From an uncultured Methylocystaceae bacterium (GTDB lineage: Bacteria > Pseudomonadota > Alphaproteobacteria > Rhizobiales > Beijerinckiaceae), in assembly GCA_937870755.1 (NCBI GenBank), contig CALMZV010000027.1, forward strand, positions 62,001 to 126,000: 64,000 bases of DNA, written 5' to 3'. The notes under the pieces are model-generated. The model was not told the DNA's origin. It worked only from the letters and a program-made list of their open reading frames with translations, and did no database searches. Numbering within the stretch: position 1 is the stretch's first letter; every line of letters starts with the position of its first letter. Made by a program: the position numbers and the translations under genes. This document shows, one piece after another, positions 19,215 through 28,615 of the stretch.

Positions 19215-20234
19215 ATGACAGACCGTCCCGCCACCATGCGCCTGATCCGTTTCGACGGCGCGGGCGGCCCCGAAGTGATCCGCCTCGACGAGGCCGCCAC
19301 GCCCGCGCCCGCGCCCGGCAAGGCGCTGATCGAGGTGGTCGCCTATGGCGTCAACCGGCCCGACTGCATTCAGCGCACCGGCGCCTATCCCCCGCCCCCC
19401 GGCGAAAGCGACGTGCCGGGCCTCGAAATCGCCGGCCGCGTGATCGCGCTCGGCGAAGGCTGCGACAGGCTCAACCCCGACCTGAAGGTCGGCGACGAAG
19501 TCTGCGCGCTGGTCGGCTCCGGCGGCTATGCCGAATACGCGCTCGCCGACGCCGGGCTTTGCCTGCCAAAGCCCAGGGCGCTCGATCTCGTCACCGCGGC
19601 CGGCGCGCCCGAGACCTTCTTCACCGTCTACGACAACGTGTTCACGCGCGGGCGACTGGCCCGCGGCGAGACGCTGCTCGTCCACGGCGGATCGTCGGGC
19701 ATCGGTTCGACCGCCATCCAGCTCGCCAGACATTTCGGCGCGACGGTGATCGCGACCGCCGGCTCGCGCGAGAAATGTGACTTCTGCCGATCGCTGGGCG
19801 CCGATCACGCCATTGACTACCGCACGCAGGATTTCGTGGAGGAGGTGCGGCGCATCACCGACAAGCGCGGCGTCGACGTCATCCTCGACATGGTGGGCGG
19901 CCCCTATATCGCGAAGAACATCTCGCTGCTCGCGCTCGAGGGCCGGCTGGTGCAGATCGCCTTCCTGCAGGGCCCGATGGCGAAGGATCTGAATTTCACG
20001 CCGGTGATGGTGAAACGGCTGACGCTCACCGGGTCCACACTGCGCCCGCGCACGCTCGCGCAGAAGACGGCGATCGCGCTCGCATTGCGCGAGAAGGTCT
20101 GGCCGCTGCTGGACGCGGGCGCGGTCAAGCCGCTGGTCCACAAAATCTTCCCGATGGAGGAGACGCGCCAGGCGCACGAGCTGATGGAAAGCTCGGCGCA
20201 TCTTGGGAAAATTCTGGTCGTGACCGGCCGGTGA
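19215..20234 (+). CDS. NAD(P)H quinone oxidoreductase, PIG3 family
   Basis: A 339-residue MDR protein from ATG 19215, fixed by AGGAGGA just upstream. YGVNRPDCIQRTGAYPPPPG and DVPGLEIAGRV are typical of the PIG3-type quinone reductases, with the Rossmann motif VHGGSSGIGSTA near residue 160. No catalytic zinc ligands are present. A 1-electron or 2-electron reduction of quinones by NADPH is expected. It is divergent from the GH94 gene and ends at a strong bidirectional terminator before livM. No operon partner is visible. Confidence 0.9.
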   Translation: MTDRPATMRLIRFDGAGGPEVIRLDEAATPAPAPGKALIEVVAYGVNRPDCIQRTGAYPPPPGESDVPGLEIAGRVIALGEGCDRLNPDLKVGDEVCALVGSGGYAEYALADAGLCLPKPRALDLVTAAGAPETFFTVYDNVFTRGRLARGETLLVHGGSSGIGSTAIQLARHFGATVIATAGSREKCDFCRSLGADHAIDYRTQDFVEEVRRITDKRGVDVILDMVGGPYIAKNISLLALEGRLVQIAFLQGPMAKDLNFTPVMVKRLTLTGSTLRPRTLAQKTAIALALREKVWPLLDAGAVKPLVHKIFPMEETRQAHELMESSAHLGKILVVTGR

Positions 20235-20270
20235 GGCTGGGAGCGCAGCTTTCGGCGCGCGGCGAACGAA

Positions 20271-20302
20271 AAAGGGCGGCCGGAAGCCGCCCTTTGTTTT
20301 TT
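20271..20302. terminator. Bidirectional rho-independent terminator
   Basis: AAAGGGCGGC at 20271-20280 pairs perfectly with GCCGCCCTTT at 20286-20295 over a five-base loop. A T-run follows on the plus strand (GTTTTTT), and on the minus strand the stem is followed by TTTTTCG. It lies between the convergent quinone oxidoreductase and livM genes and should serve both. Confidence 0.9.
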
Positions 20303-20316
20303 GAGCCTGCGCGCCG

Positions 20317-21327
20317 CTACTTCTTGAAGCGCCCCACGATCGCCTGCAGGAAGCCGGCCGCGCCCGAAGGCATGACATAGATCACCAGGATCAGCAGCAG
20401 GCCGTAGACGGCGCCGGACAGACCCTTCGACACGCTTTCCGCGATATTCGGCACAAAGAGCAGGAACGCGCCGCCGAACAGCGCGCCGGGCAGCCAGCCT
20501 ACGCCGCCGATGACGAGGCCGACGAGCAGGCCGATCGACAGCGTGAGCGTGAAGCTGTCGGGCGCGACGAAGGCGACGATGATGGCGCCGAGCGCGCCGG
20601 CGATGCCGGTGTAGAGCGCGCTGAGGCCGAACGCCGACGCCTTGTAGAGCGACGAATTGATGCCCATCGAACGCGCCGCGATCGGATTGTCGCGGATGGC
20701 GAGCAGCGCGCGGCCGGCGCGGCTGTTCACCAGGTTGCGCGCCAGTATGTACAGCACGACGCCAACCGCCAGCGTGAAGAAATAGAGCCACTGGTCGCCC
20801 GACAACGGCAGGCCGAACGGCGCGTCCGGCTTGGTGACGACGATGCCCTGCACGCCGCCGGTGAAATGTTCGAGCGGCGAGAGTTTCAGGATCTGCGGCG
20901 TCGCCGAGGCGAGCGCGAAGGTCGCGAGCGCGAGGTAGATGCCTTCGAGCCTGAGCGCCGGCAGGCCGAACAGGAAGCCCGCGACGAAGCAGATGACGCC
21001 CGCGACCGGCAGCGTGAGCGCGTAGTTCATGCCCGCCTGCTCGATCAGGATCGCCGCCGTATAGGCGCCGATCGCATAGAAGGCGGAATGGCCGAGCGAG
21101 AACTGGCCGTTGATGCCCGTCAGCAGGTTCAGCCCAAGAATGGCCATGGCGTAGACCATGGTCTGCGTGAGCTGGAACACCACGAAGCCCTTCACCATGA
21201 ACGGCAGGACGATCGCGATCGCCAGCAGCACGAGAAAGATGATGGGGCCGACGGCGCTCTTCGGCCGCACGGCCGGCGGACGCGGCGTCATGGCGACCTT
21301 GTCCAGGGACTTGGCTGGTTCTGTCAT
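20317..21327 (-). CDS. livM: Branched-chain amino acid ABC transporter permease LivM (first cluster)
   Basis: A 336-residue permease with about ten membrane segments. GLNLLTGINGQFSLGHSAFYAIGAY and RAGRALLAIRDNPIAARSMGI are the conserved LivM signatures, the latter being the coupling loop to the ATPases. ATG 21327 lies 2 bp after the livH stop; a GTG two codons earlier would overlap it. It is last in the order livG-livF-livH-livM. No substrate-binding protein gene is adjacent, so the complex must borrow one from elsewhere. Confidence 0.95.
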   Translation of the reverse strand: MTEPAKSLDKVAMTPRPPAVRPKSAVGPIIFLVLLAIAIVLPFMVKGFVVFQLTQTMVYAMAILGLNLLTGINGQFSLGHSAFYAIGAYTAAILIEQAGMNYALTLPVAGVICFVAGFLFGLPALRLEGIYLALATFALASATPQILKLSPLEHFTGGVQGIVVTKPDAPFGLPLSGDQWLYFFTLAVGVVLYILARNLVNSRAGRALLAIRDNPIAARSMGINSSLYKASAFGLSALYTGIAGALGAIIVAFVAPDSFTLTLSIGLLVGLVIGGVGWLPGALFGGAFLLFVPNIAESVSKGLSGAVYGLLLILVIYVMPSGAAGFLQAIVGRFKK

Positions 21328-21329
21328 GA

Positions 21330-22208
21330 TCACACCCGCGAGACGACGACGCGGCCGAACAGGCCGGCAGGTTTAAAGACGAGCACCACCACGATCACGA
21401 CCAGAGCGATGGTGAGCTTCAGCTCGCCGCCGATGACCGGAATATAGGCGCCGGCGAGGTTCTCGATGACGCCGACCGCAAAGCCGCCGAGCACCGCGCC
21501 GCCGGGCGACGACAGGCCGCCCAGAACTGCGCCCGCGAACCCGTACAGCAGGATCGAGATCATCATGTTCGGCTCGAGGAACACCACCGGCGCGATCAAC
21601 ATGCCCGCAATGGAGCCGAGCGCAGCGGCCATGCCCCAGCCGAGCGCCGTCATCCAGCTCACGCGGATGCCGACGAGGCGCGAGGATTCGGGATTCGCCG
21701 CCGCCGCGCGCATCGCAAGACCGACGCGCGTGTAGGAGAAGAACGCATAGAGCAGCCCCAGCAGGATCAGCGTGACCGCCACCATGCCGCCCTGATGCGC
21801 CGAGATGAGGTTGGAGCCGAACAGCGGCGAGGACCCGAACGGCGAGGGGAAGCTCTTCACCGTGAAGTCCCAGATGAAACCGGCCATCGAGTTGATGACC
21901 GAATAGAGCGCGATGAAGATGACCACGTGGCTGAGCACGGGCGCATGTTCGATCGGCTTGAACACCACGCGTTCGATGATGATGCCGCCGATGAACGACA
22001 CGATCACGGTGACGATGAAGGCGACCCAGTAGGGCACGCCCATCTGGATCAATTGCCAGGCGATGAAGGTGGAGAACATCGCCATTTCGCCCTGGGCGAA
22101 GTTCAGGTGGTCGATGGCCTGATAGATCATCACGACCGCGAGCGCCATGCAGGCGTAGATCGCGCCCGTGGCGATTCCGGCCAGAACCTGTTGTGTGAAG
22201 AGTTCCAT
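21330..22208 (-). CDS. livH: Branched-chain amino acid ABC transporter permease LivH (first cluster)
   Basis: A 292-residue permease with about eight membrane segments. The N-terminus QQVLAGIATGAIYACMALA and YQAIDHLNFAQGEMAMF match LivH, and GLAMRAAAANPESSRLVGI is the coupling loop. AGGAGCC before ATG 22208 gives a ribosome site. It follows livF after 11 bp and precedes livM by 2 bp. Liv-type systems carry branched amino acids but in this group often import aromatic or dicarboxylic acids, and the acyl-CoA genes just to the right favour that reading. Confidence 0.95.
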   Translation of the reverse strand: MELFTQQVLAGIATGAIYACMALAVVMIYQAIDHLNFAQGEMAMFSTFIAWQLIQMGVPYWVAFIVTVIVSFIGGIIIERVVFKPIEHAPVLSHVVIFIALYSVINSMAGFIWDFTVKSFPSPFGSSPLFGSNLISAHQGGMVAVTLILLGLLYAFFSYTRVGLAMRAAAANPESSRLVGIRVSWMTALGWGMAAALGSIAGMLIAPVVFLEPNMMISILLYGFAGAVLGGLSSPGGAVLGGFAVGVIENLAGAYIPVIGGELKLTIALVVIVVVLVFKPAGLFGRVVVSRV

Positions 22209-22219
22209 TCGTCTGGCTC

Positions 22220-23727
<1,508 letters not shown>

Positions 23728-24290
23728 GGCCGAAATCCGTTTCCGCGCCGGCGCGATCCGTGCGCATTCTGTTGCGCGCCGGTTCGACCGGCGTGACGCA
23801 AACGCGGCTTGCGCCGCCCCAACTCGTCATCGATGACCCCCTAGCCGCTCCCCACGCGAATCGACGTTCACGCTTGTCGGGCCGTTTCCGATCCAGTTTC
23901 TTGTTTCGTGCTTCCGCGCCGTCGCCCGCCCGCTTCGCGCCATGTCGGTTTCGTCCGCCCCGTTTCGTATGCCGAAACAGCGACTCCATCCACATCGCGC
24001 CAAACCGGTTGGGATCGCGCCACGGTCAGGAGTCGAAATGCACCACACTTATGCCATTTGGTCAAATCCGATTGTCGGACAAAATGTCACTTGCACGCAT
24101 GCTTCTAGGGAAAACGCGACGCGCTCGAATTGAGCCGCGCGCATGATGCGCCGCATCACGCCGAACGCGCGCGGCAACCATTCATCAAGCGAGCGCGCTC
24201 GAATTTTGTGGACGCGCCCTATTGCGCCGCGCAAGCCTCTGTGGCGGATTAGGGGCCATCGAACATCCGAGTTTGCGAAGAGGGATCGCC
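23728..24290. other. Gene-free divergent regulatory region
   Basis: This 563-bp stretch separates livG from the first acyl-CoA dehydrogenase operon. I see no convincing gene in it. It holds an AT-richer segment at about 24040-24115 with TTGTCGGACAA (24072-24082), an odd palindrome, and a 13-bp palindrome GCGCATGATGCGC at 24139-24151. The 11-bp sequence GCGCTCGAATT occurs twice in direct orientation, at 24121-24131 and 24195-24205. These are candidate regulator sites for one or both flanking operons; no clear -35/-10 pair is evident. Confidence 0.45.
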
Positions 24291-25493
24291 ATGGACCTGA
24301 GTTTCACGCCGGAGGAAAACGCATTCCGCGAGGAAGTGCGCGCTTTCTTCCGCGATCAATTGCCGGACGACATTCGCGAGAAGCTGGTCGCGGGCCTGCA
24401 TCCGTCCAAGGACGACATGGTGCGCTGGTCGCGCATCCTCAACAAGAAGGGCTGGGCGGTCGCCCATTGGCCGAAACAGTACGGCGGCACGGGCTGGACG
24501 CCGGTGCAGCAGTATATTTTCCTCGAGGAGCTGCAGCTTGCGCCCGCGCCGGCGCCGCTGGCGTTCGGCGTGTCGATGGTGGGGCCGGTCATCTACACGT
24601 TCGGCAACGAGGAGCAGAAGAAGAAATATCTGCCGCGCATCGCCAATCTCGACGACTGGTGGTGCCAGGGCTTTTCGGAGCCGGGCGCCGGCTCCGACCT
24701 GGCGGGCCTGAAAACCACGGCGCGCCGCGAGGGCGACCATTACATCGTCAACGGCCAGAAGACCTGGACCACGCTCGGCCAGCACGCCGATCTCATTTTC
24801 ATGCTCGTGCGCACCGATCCCAACGCCAAGAAGCAGGAAGGCATTTCGTTCCTGCTGATCGACATGAAGACGCCGGGCATCACGGTGCGTCCGATCATCA
24901 CCATCGAAGGCGGCCACGAGGTCAACGAGGTCTTCTTCGACGATGTGAAAGTGCCTGCGGAGAACCTCGTGGGCCAGGAGAACAAGGGCTGGGACTATGC
25001 GAAATTCCTGCTCGGCAACGAGCGCGTGGGCATCGCGCGCGTGGGCGCCTCCAAGGAGCGCATCCGCCGCCTGAAACAGCTCGCGACCGCCGAACGCGAC
25101 GGCGATGCGCCGCTGATCGAGAACCAGCGGTTCCGCGAAAAGCTCGCCTGGATCGAGGTGGAGCTGAAGGCGCTGGAAATGACCCAGTTGCGCGTGGTGG
25201 CGGGCGAAGCCAAACGCGAAAAGGGCAAGCCTGATCCCGCGTCTTCCATCCTGAAGATCAAGGGTTCGGAAATCCAGCAGGCGATCACCGAACTCGCGCT
25301 GGAAGTCGCCGGCCCCTACGTGCTGCCCTATCGCGCCGAAAGCGCCGACCACGGGTGGAACGAACCGCCGGCCGGGCCCGACTGGGCCTCGCCGCTCGCG
25401 CCCGCCTATTTCAACTACCGCAAGGTTTCGATCTACGGCGGATCGAACGAGATTCAAAAGAACATCATCGCCAAAGCGATTCTGGGGCTCTGA
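24291..25493 (+). CDS. Acyl-CoA dehydrogenase, large-subunit type (PimC-like)
   Basis: A 400-residue flavoprotein that introduces an alpha-beta double bond into an acyl-CoA. ATG 24291 follows AGAGGGA. The FAD/substrate strand has GFSEPGAGSD near residue 126 and IVNGQKTWTT after it. The C-terminal IYGGSNEIQ has glycine where medium-chain enzymes carry the catalytic glutamate; an alternative glutamate is available in LLGNERVG, the position used by isovaleryl-type enzymes. The next gene is a small-subunit-type partner 3 bp downstream, the arrangement of pimeloyl-CoA dehydrogenase PimC/PimD and of steroid-type alpha2beta2 enzymes. Substrate is inferred to be a dicarboxylic or bulky acyl-CoA. Confidence 0.88.
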   Translation: MDLSFTPEENAFREEVRAFFRDQLPDDIREKLVAGLHPSKDDMVRWSRILNKKGWAVAHWPKQYGGTGWTPVQQYIFLEELQLAPAPAPLAFGVSMVGPVIYTFGNEEQKKKYLPRIANLDDWWCQGFSEPGAGSDLAGLKTTARREGDHYIVNGQKTWTTLGQHADLIFMLVRTDPNAKKQEGISFLLIDMKTPGITVRPIITIEGGHEVNEVFFDDVKVPAENLVGQENKGWDYAKFLLGNERVGIARVGASKERIRRLKQLATAERDGDAPLIENQRFREKLAWIEVELKALEMTQLRVVAGEAKREKGKPDPASSILKIKGSEIQQAITELALEVAGPYVLPYRAESADHGWNEPPAGPDWASPLAPAYFNYRKVSIYGGSNEIQKNIIAKAILGL

Positions 25494-25496
25494 GAC

Positions 25497-26645
25497 ATGG
25501 ATTTCGATTTTTCCGAAGAACAGCGAATGCTGAAGGATTCGGTCGACCGCCTGGTGACCGACAGATACGATTTCGACGCGCGCAAGGTTCACGCCAGGGG
25601 CGAGCACGGGTTTTCCGAAGAGATCTGGAAACAATGCGCGGAGCTGGGCCTGCTCGCGCTGCCGTTCTCGGAGGAGGACGGCGGCTTCGGCGGCGGCGCG
25701 GTCGAAACCATGCTGGTCATGGAATCGCTGGGACGCGCGCTTGCGCTGGAGCCCTATGTGGCGACGGTCGTGCTGTCGGGCGGCCTGCTGCGCCACGCCG
25801 CCAGTCCTGCCCAGCGCGCCGAACTCGTGCCGCAGATCGCCAGCGGCGAGCTGAAGCTCGCCTTCGCCCACGCCGAGCGCCATGCGCGCTACAATCTGGC
25901 GCATGTGGAGACGCGGGCGCGCAAGGAAGGCGACGCCTACGTGCTCGACGGCGAGAAGTCGCTCGTGCTCAACGGCGATGCGGCCGACAAGCTGATCGTG
26001 AGCGCCCGCGTGAAGGGCACCAACCGCGACCGCGACGGCATCGCCCTGTTCCTGATCGACGCCAAGGCCCACGGCGTCTCGCGCCGCGGCTATGCGACGC
26101 AGGACGGCGCGCGCGCGGCCGAAATCACCCTGTCCGGCGTGCGCGTTCCCGCTGATGCGGCGCTCGGCGAGCCGGGCAAGGCGCTTGCGGCGATCGAACG
26201 CACGGTCGACGAGGCGATCGCCGCGCTCTGCGCGGAAGCCGTCGGCTGCATGGAGGCCATGCACAAGGACACGGTCGAATATCTGAAGACGCGCAAACAG
26301 TTCGGCGTCACCATCGGCTCGTTCCAGGCGCTGCAGCACCGCGCCGTGGAGATGTTCGTGGCGCTGGAACAGGCGCGCTCCATCACCATGTACGCCACCA
26401 TGATGGCGGGCGAGAGCGACGCCGCCGAACGCGGCCGCGCGATGTCGGCCGCCAAGGCGCAGGTCGGTCGCTCGGTGCGTTTCGTCGGACAGCAGGCGAT
26501 CCAGCTGCACGGCGGCGTGGGCATGACCTACGAGCTGAAGGTCGGCCACTATTTCAAACGCGCGACGATGATCGACATGATGTTCGGCGACGCCGACCAT
26601 CATCTGGCGAAACTCGCCGCGATGGGCGGGCTGATCGCCGCCTGA
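25497..26645 (+). CDS. Acyl-CoA dehydrogenase, small-subunit type (PimD-like)
   Basis: A 382-residue ACAD-fold protein. It starts MDFDFSEEQRMLKDSVDRLV, has the weakly conserved middle domain typical of partner subunits, and contains RKQFGVTIGSFQALQHRAV and AIQLHGGVGMTYELKVGHYF. I find no glutamate at either of the usual catalytic positions, which suggests that it contributes FAD binding and structure to a heteromer with the preceding gene. The 3-bp spacing supports co-translation. A strong terminator follows before the SDR gene. Confidence 0.88.
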   Translation: MDFDFSEEQRMLKDSVDRLVTDRYDFDARKVHARGEHGFSEEIWKQCAELGLLALPFSEEDGGFGGGAVETMLVMESLGRALALEPYVATVVLSGGLLRHAASPAQRAELVPQIASGELKLAFAHAERHARYNLAHVETRARKEGDAYVLDGEKSLVLNGDAADKLIVSARVKGTNRDRDGIALFLIDAKAHGVSRRGYATQDGARAAEITLSGVRVPADAALGEPGKALAAIERTVDEAIAALCAEAVGCMEAMHKDTVEYLKTRKQFGVTIGSFQALQHRAVEMFVALEQARSITMYATMMAGESDAAERGRAMSAAKAQVGRSVRFVGQQAIQLHGGVGMTYELKVGHYFKRATMIDMMFGDADHHLAKLAAMGGLIAA

Positions 26646-26666
26646 TGCGATGGCGGCGCACGCGAC

Positions 26667-26693
26667 GGGCCGGGGCTGATCCCCGGCCCTTTT
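26667..26693 (+). terminator. Rho-independent terminator inside the gene cluster
   Basis: GGGCCGGGG (26667-26675) pairs perfectly with CCCCGGCCC (26681-26689) over a CTGAT loop and is followed by TTTT. It sits between the acyl-CoA dehydrogenase pair and an SDR gene on the same strand, so it would end or attenuate the ACAD transcript before the SDR. Confidence 0.85.
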
Positions 26694-26707
26694 CATTCGG
26701 AGGCCCC

Positions 26708-27475
26708 ATGTCGAACCCGTTCGATCTGACCGGACAGGTCGCCGTCGTCACAGGCTCGTCGCGCGGCATCGGTCGCGCGGCGGCGGAGATCATGGCCGCG
26801 CTCGGCGCCAGGGTCGTCGTGTCGAGCCGCAAGGCCGACGCCTGCGAGGACGTGGCGGCCGGCATTCGCGCCAAAGGCGGCGAAGCGATCGTCATTCCCT
26901 GCAACATCGCGCGCAAACCGGAGGTCGAGGCGCTGGTGAAGGGAACGCTCGACCGGTACGGGCGCATCGACACGCTGGTGTGCAACGCCGCCGTCAATCC
27001 GGTCTACGGCCCGCTGAGCGCACTGCCGGACGAAGCGTTCGACAAGGTGATGGGCTCGAACGTGAAATCCAACATCTGGCTCGCCAATCTCGTTGCGCCG
27101 GGCATGGCGGATCGAGGCGGCGGATCGATCGTCATCGTCTCGTCGATCGGCGGCATTCGCGGCACCGACGTGCTCGGCGTCTACGGCATTTCCAAAGCCG
27201 CCGATTTCGCGCTCGCGCGCAATCTGGCCGTCGAATGGGGGCCGAGCAACGTACGCGCCAACTGCATCGCCCCGGGCCTCGTGAAAACCGATTTCGCGCG
27301 CGCGCTGTGGGAGAACCCGGAGTTCCTGAAGAAGCGCACCGACACGAGCCCGCTGCGCCGCATCGGCGAGCCGGACGAGATTGGCGGCGTCGTCGCCTTT
27401 CTCGCCTCGAAAGCCGCGGCCTTCATCACCGGCCAGGTGATCGTCGCCGACGGCGGCGTGACGATCGCCTCCTGA
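26708..27475 (+). CDS. SDR-family oxidoreductase
   Basis: A 255-residue short-chain dehydrogenase starting at ATG 26708, with GGAGG 4 nt upstream. The cofactor loop is TGSSRGIG near residue 14, the NAAV segment replaces the usual NNAG, and YGISKAA provides the YxxxK catalytic pair with an upstream serine in VIVSSIGG. The C-terminal ITGQVIVADGG is typical. Family members oxidise 3-hydroxyacyl-CoAs or many other alcohols. Its place behind two acyl-CoA dehydrogenases suggests a 3-hydroxyacyl-CoA or related step, which is inference. Confidence 0.88.
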   Translation: MSNPFDLTGQVAVVTGSSRGIGRAAAEIMAALGARVVVSSRKADACEDVAAGIRAKGGEAIVIPCNIARKPEVEALVKGTLDRYGRIDTLVCNAAVNPVYGPLSALPDEAFDKVMGSNVKSNIWLANLVAPGMADRGGGSIVIVSSIGGIRGTDVLGVYGISKAADFALARNLAVEWGPSNVRANCIAPGLVKTDFARALWENPEFLKKRTDTSPLRRIGEPDEIGGVVAFLASKAAAFITGQVIVADGGVTIAS

Positions 27476-27506
27476 TTGCCAGGCGGCTTCGTTCGCGCCT
27501 CGCAAT
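27475..27506. repeat. REP-like hairpin element, second copy
   Basis: ATTGCCAGGCG (27475-27485) faces CGCCTCGCAAT (27496-27506) with one mismatch over a 10-base loop. Read on the minus strand the element continues as GTCATTGCGAGGCGCGAACGAA, matching the style of the 5308 element (GTCATCGCGAGCG..). It overlaps the SDR stop codon and separates it from the convergent flavoenzyme gene. Confidence 0.55.
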
Positions 27507-27527
27507 GACGCAAACCGGTTGGGCGCC

Positions 27528-28607
27528 TCAGCCAGCGGCCAGCGTCGGGTAGTCCGTGTAGCCCTTCGCATCGCCGCCGTAGAACGTCTTTACGTCCGCG
27601 TCGTTGAGCGGCGCGTTGCGGCGGAACCGCTCCACCAGATCGGGATTGGCGATGAATGACCGCCCGAACGCGACGAGATCGGCGCGCCCGCTGGCCACCG
27701 CCTCCTCCGCCATGTCGCGCTTGTAGCAGTTGTTGGCGATATAGGCGCCGCGAAACGCCTGTCGCAGGGCCATATAGTCGAACGCGCCGAAATCGTGCTT
27801 GAAGCCGGTCGAGCCCTCGACGACATGGATGTAGCCGAGGCCCGCCGCGTCCAGCCCGCGCACCAGATGATCGAACACCGGCTGCGGGTCCGGGTCGGAA
27901 ATGCCGTTGGCCGGCGAGACGGGCGACAGGCGGATGCCGATGCGCTTGCCGTCCCAGACTTTGGCGACGGCCTCCACCACTTCCAGCGCGAAGCGGCAGC
28001 GCTTTTCGACCGAGCCGCCGTATTTGTCGGTGCGCTTGTTGGAATCCGCCTTCAGGAACTGGTCGATCAGATAGCCGTTGGCGCCGTGCAGTTCGATGCC
28101 GTCGAACCCTGCGTCCTTGGCGTTGCGCGCGGCGCGCGCGTAATCGGCGACCACGCGCGCGATCTCGTCCGTCTCCAGCGCGCGCGGCGGCGATGGCTGC
28201 ACGAAACCGGTTTCGATGAACGTGCGGCCTTCCGCCTGAATGGCCGACGGCGCGACGGGCGGCGCGCCGTTCGGCTGCAACGAGCTATGCGACACGCGGC
28301 CAACATGCCACATCTGCACGAAGATGCGCCCGCCGGCCGCGTGCACACCCTTCGTCACCTTGCTCCAGCCTTCCACCTGCGCGTCGGTGTAGAGGCCGGG
28401 CGTCCACACATAGCCCTGCCCCTCCTGCGAGATCTGCGAGGCTTCCGAAATGATCAGCCCCGCGCTCGCGCGCTGGCGGTAATATTCCACGTTCAGATCG
28501 TTTGCCGCATCGACGCCGCGCGTCGCGCGATTGCGCGTGAGCGGCGCCATCACGATGCGATTGGGCAGTTCGAGATCGCCCAGCTTGAATGGCGTCAGAA
28601 GTTTCAT
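27528..28607 (-). CDS. Old Yellow Enzyme family alkene reductase (NADH:flavin oxidoreductase)
   Basis: A 359-residue FMN enzyme from ATG 28607 (MKLLTPFKLGDLELPNRIVMAPLTR, the classic OYE start). GIELHGANGYLIDQFL near residue 180 holds the substrate-binding His-x-x-Asn pair. GGSVEKRCRF and LVAFGRSFIANPDL are further OYE signatures. Such enzymes reduce activated C=C bonds, including 2-enoates and enones. It lies 8 bp after the acyl-CoA ligase gene and is last in the tetR-ligase-OYE unit, so it is probably controlled with them by the TetR protein. Confidence 0.93.
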   Translation of the reverse strand: MKLLTPFKLGDLELPNRIVMAPLTRNRATRGVDAANDLNVEYYRQRASAGLIISEASQISQEGQGYVWTPGLYTDAQVEGWSKVTKGVHAAGGRIFVQMWHVGRVSHSSLQPNGAPPVAPSAIQAEGRTFIETGFVQPSPPRALETDEIARVVADYARAARNAKDAGFDGIELHGANGYLIDQFLKADSNKRTDKYGGSVEKRCRFALEVVEAVAKVWDGKRIGIRLSPVSPANGISDPDPQPVFDHLVRGLDAAGLGYIHVVEGSTGFKHDFGAFDYMALRQAFRGAYIANNCYKRDMAEEAVASGRADLVAFGRSFIANPDLVERFRRNAPLNDADVKTFYGGDAKGYTDYPTLAAG

Positions 28608-28615
28608 GGATCGCC

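Noticed and set aside
19050-20378. Extension of the GH94 frame to a start at 20378 (about 2,270 residues)
   Set aside because: The added 440 residues are antisense to the quinone oxidoreductase gene, cross a strong terminator and show no conserved features; ATG 19049 begins just before the first membrane segment.
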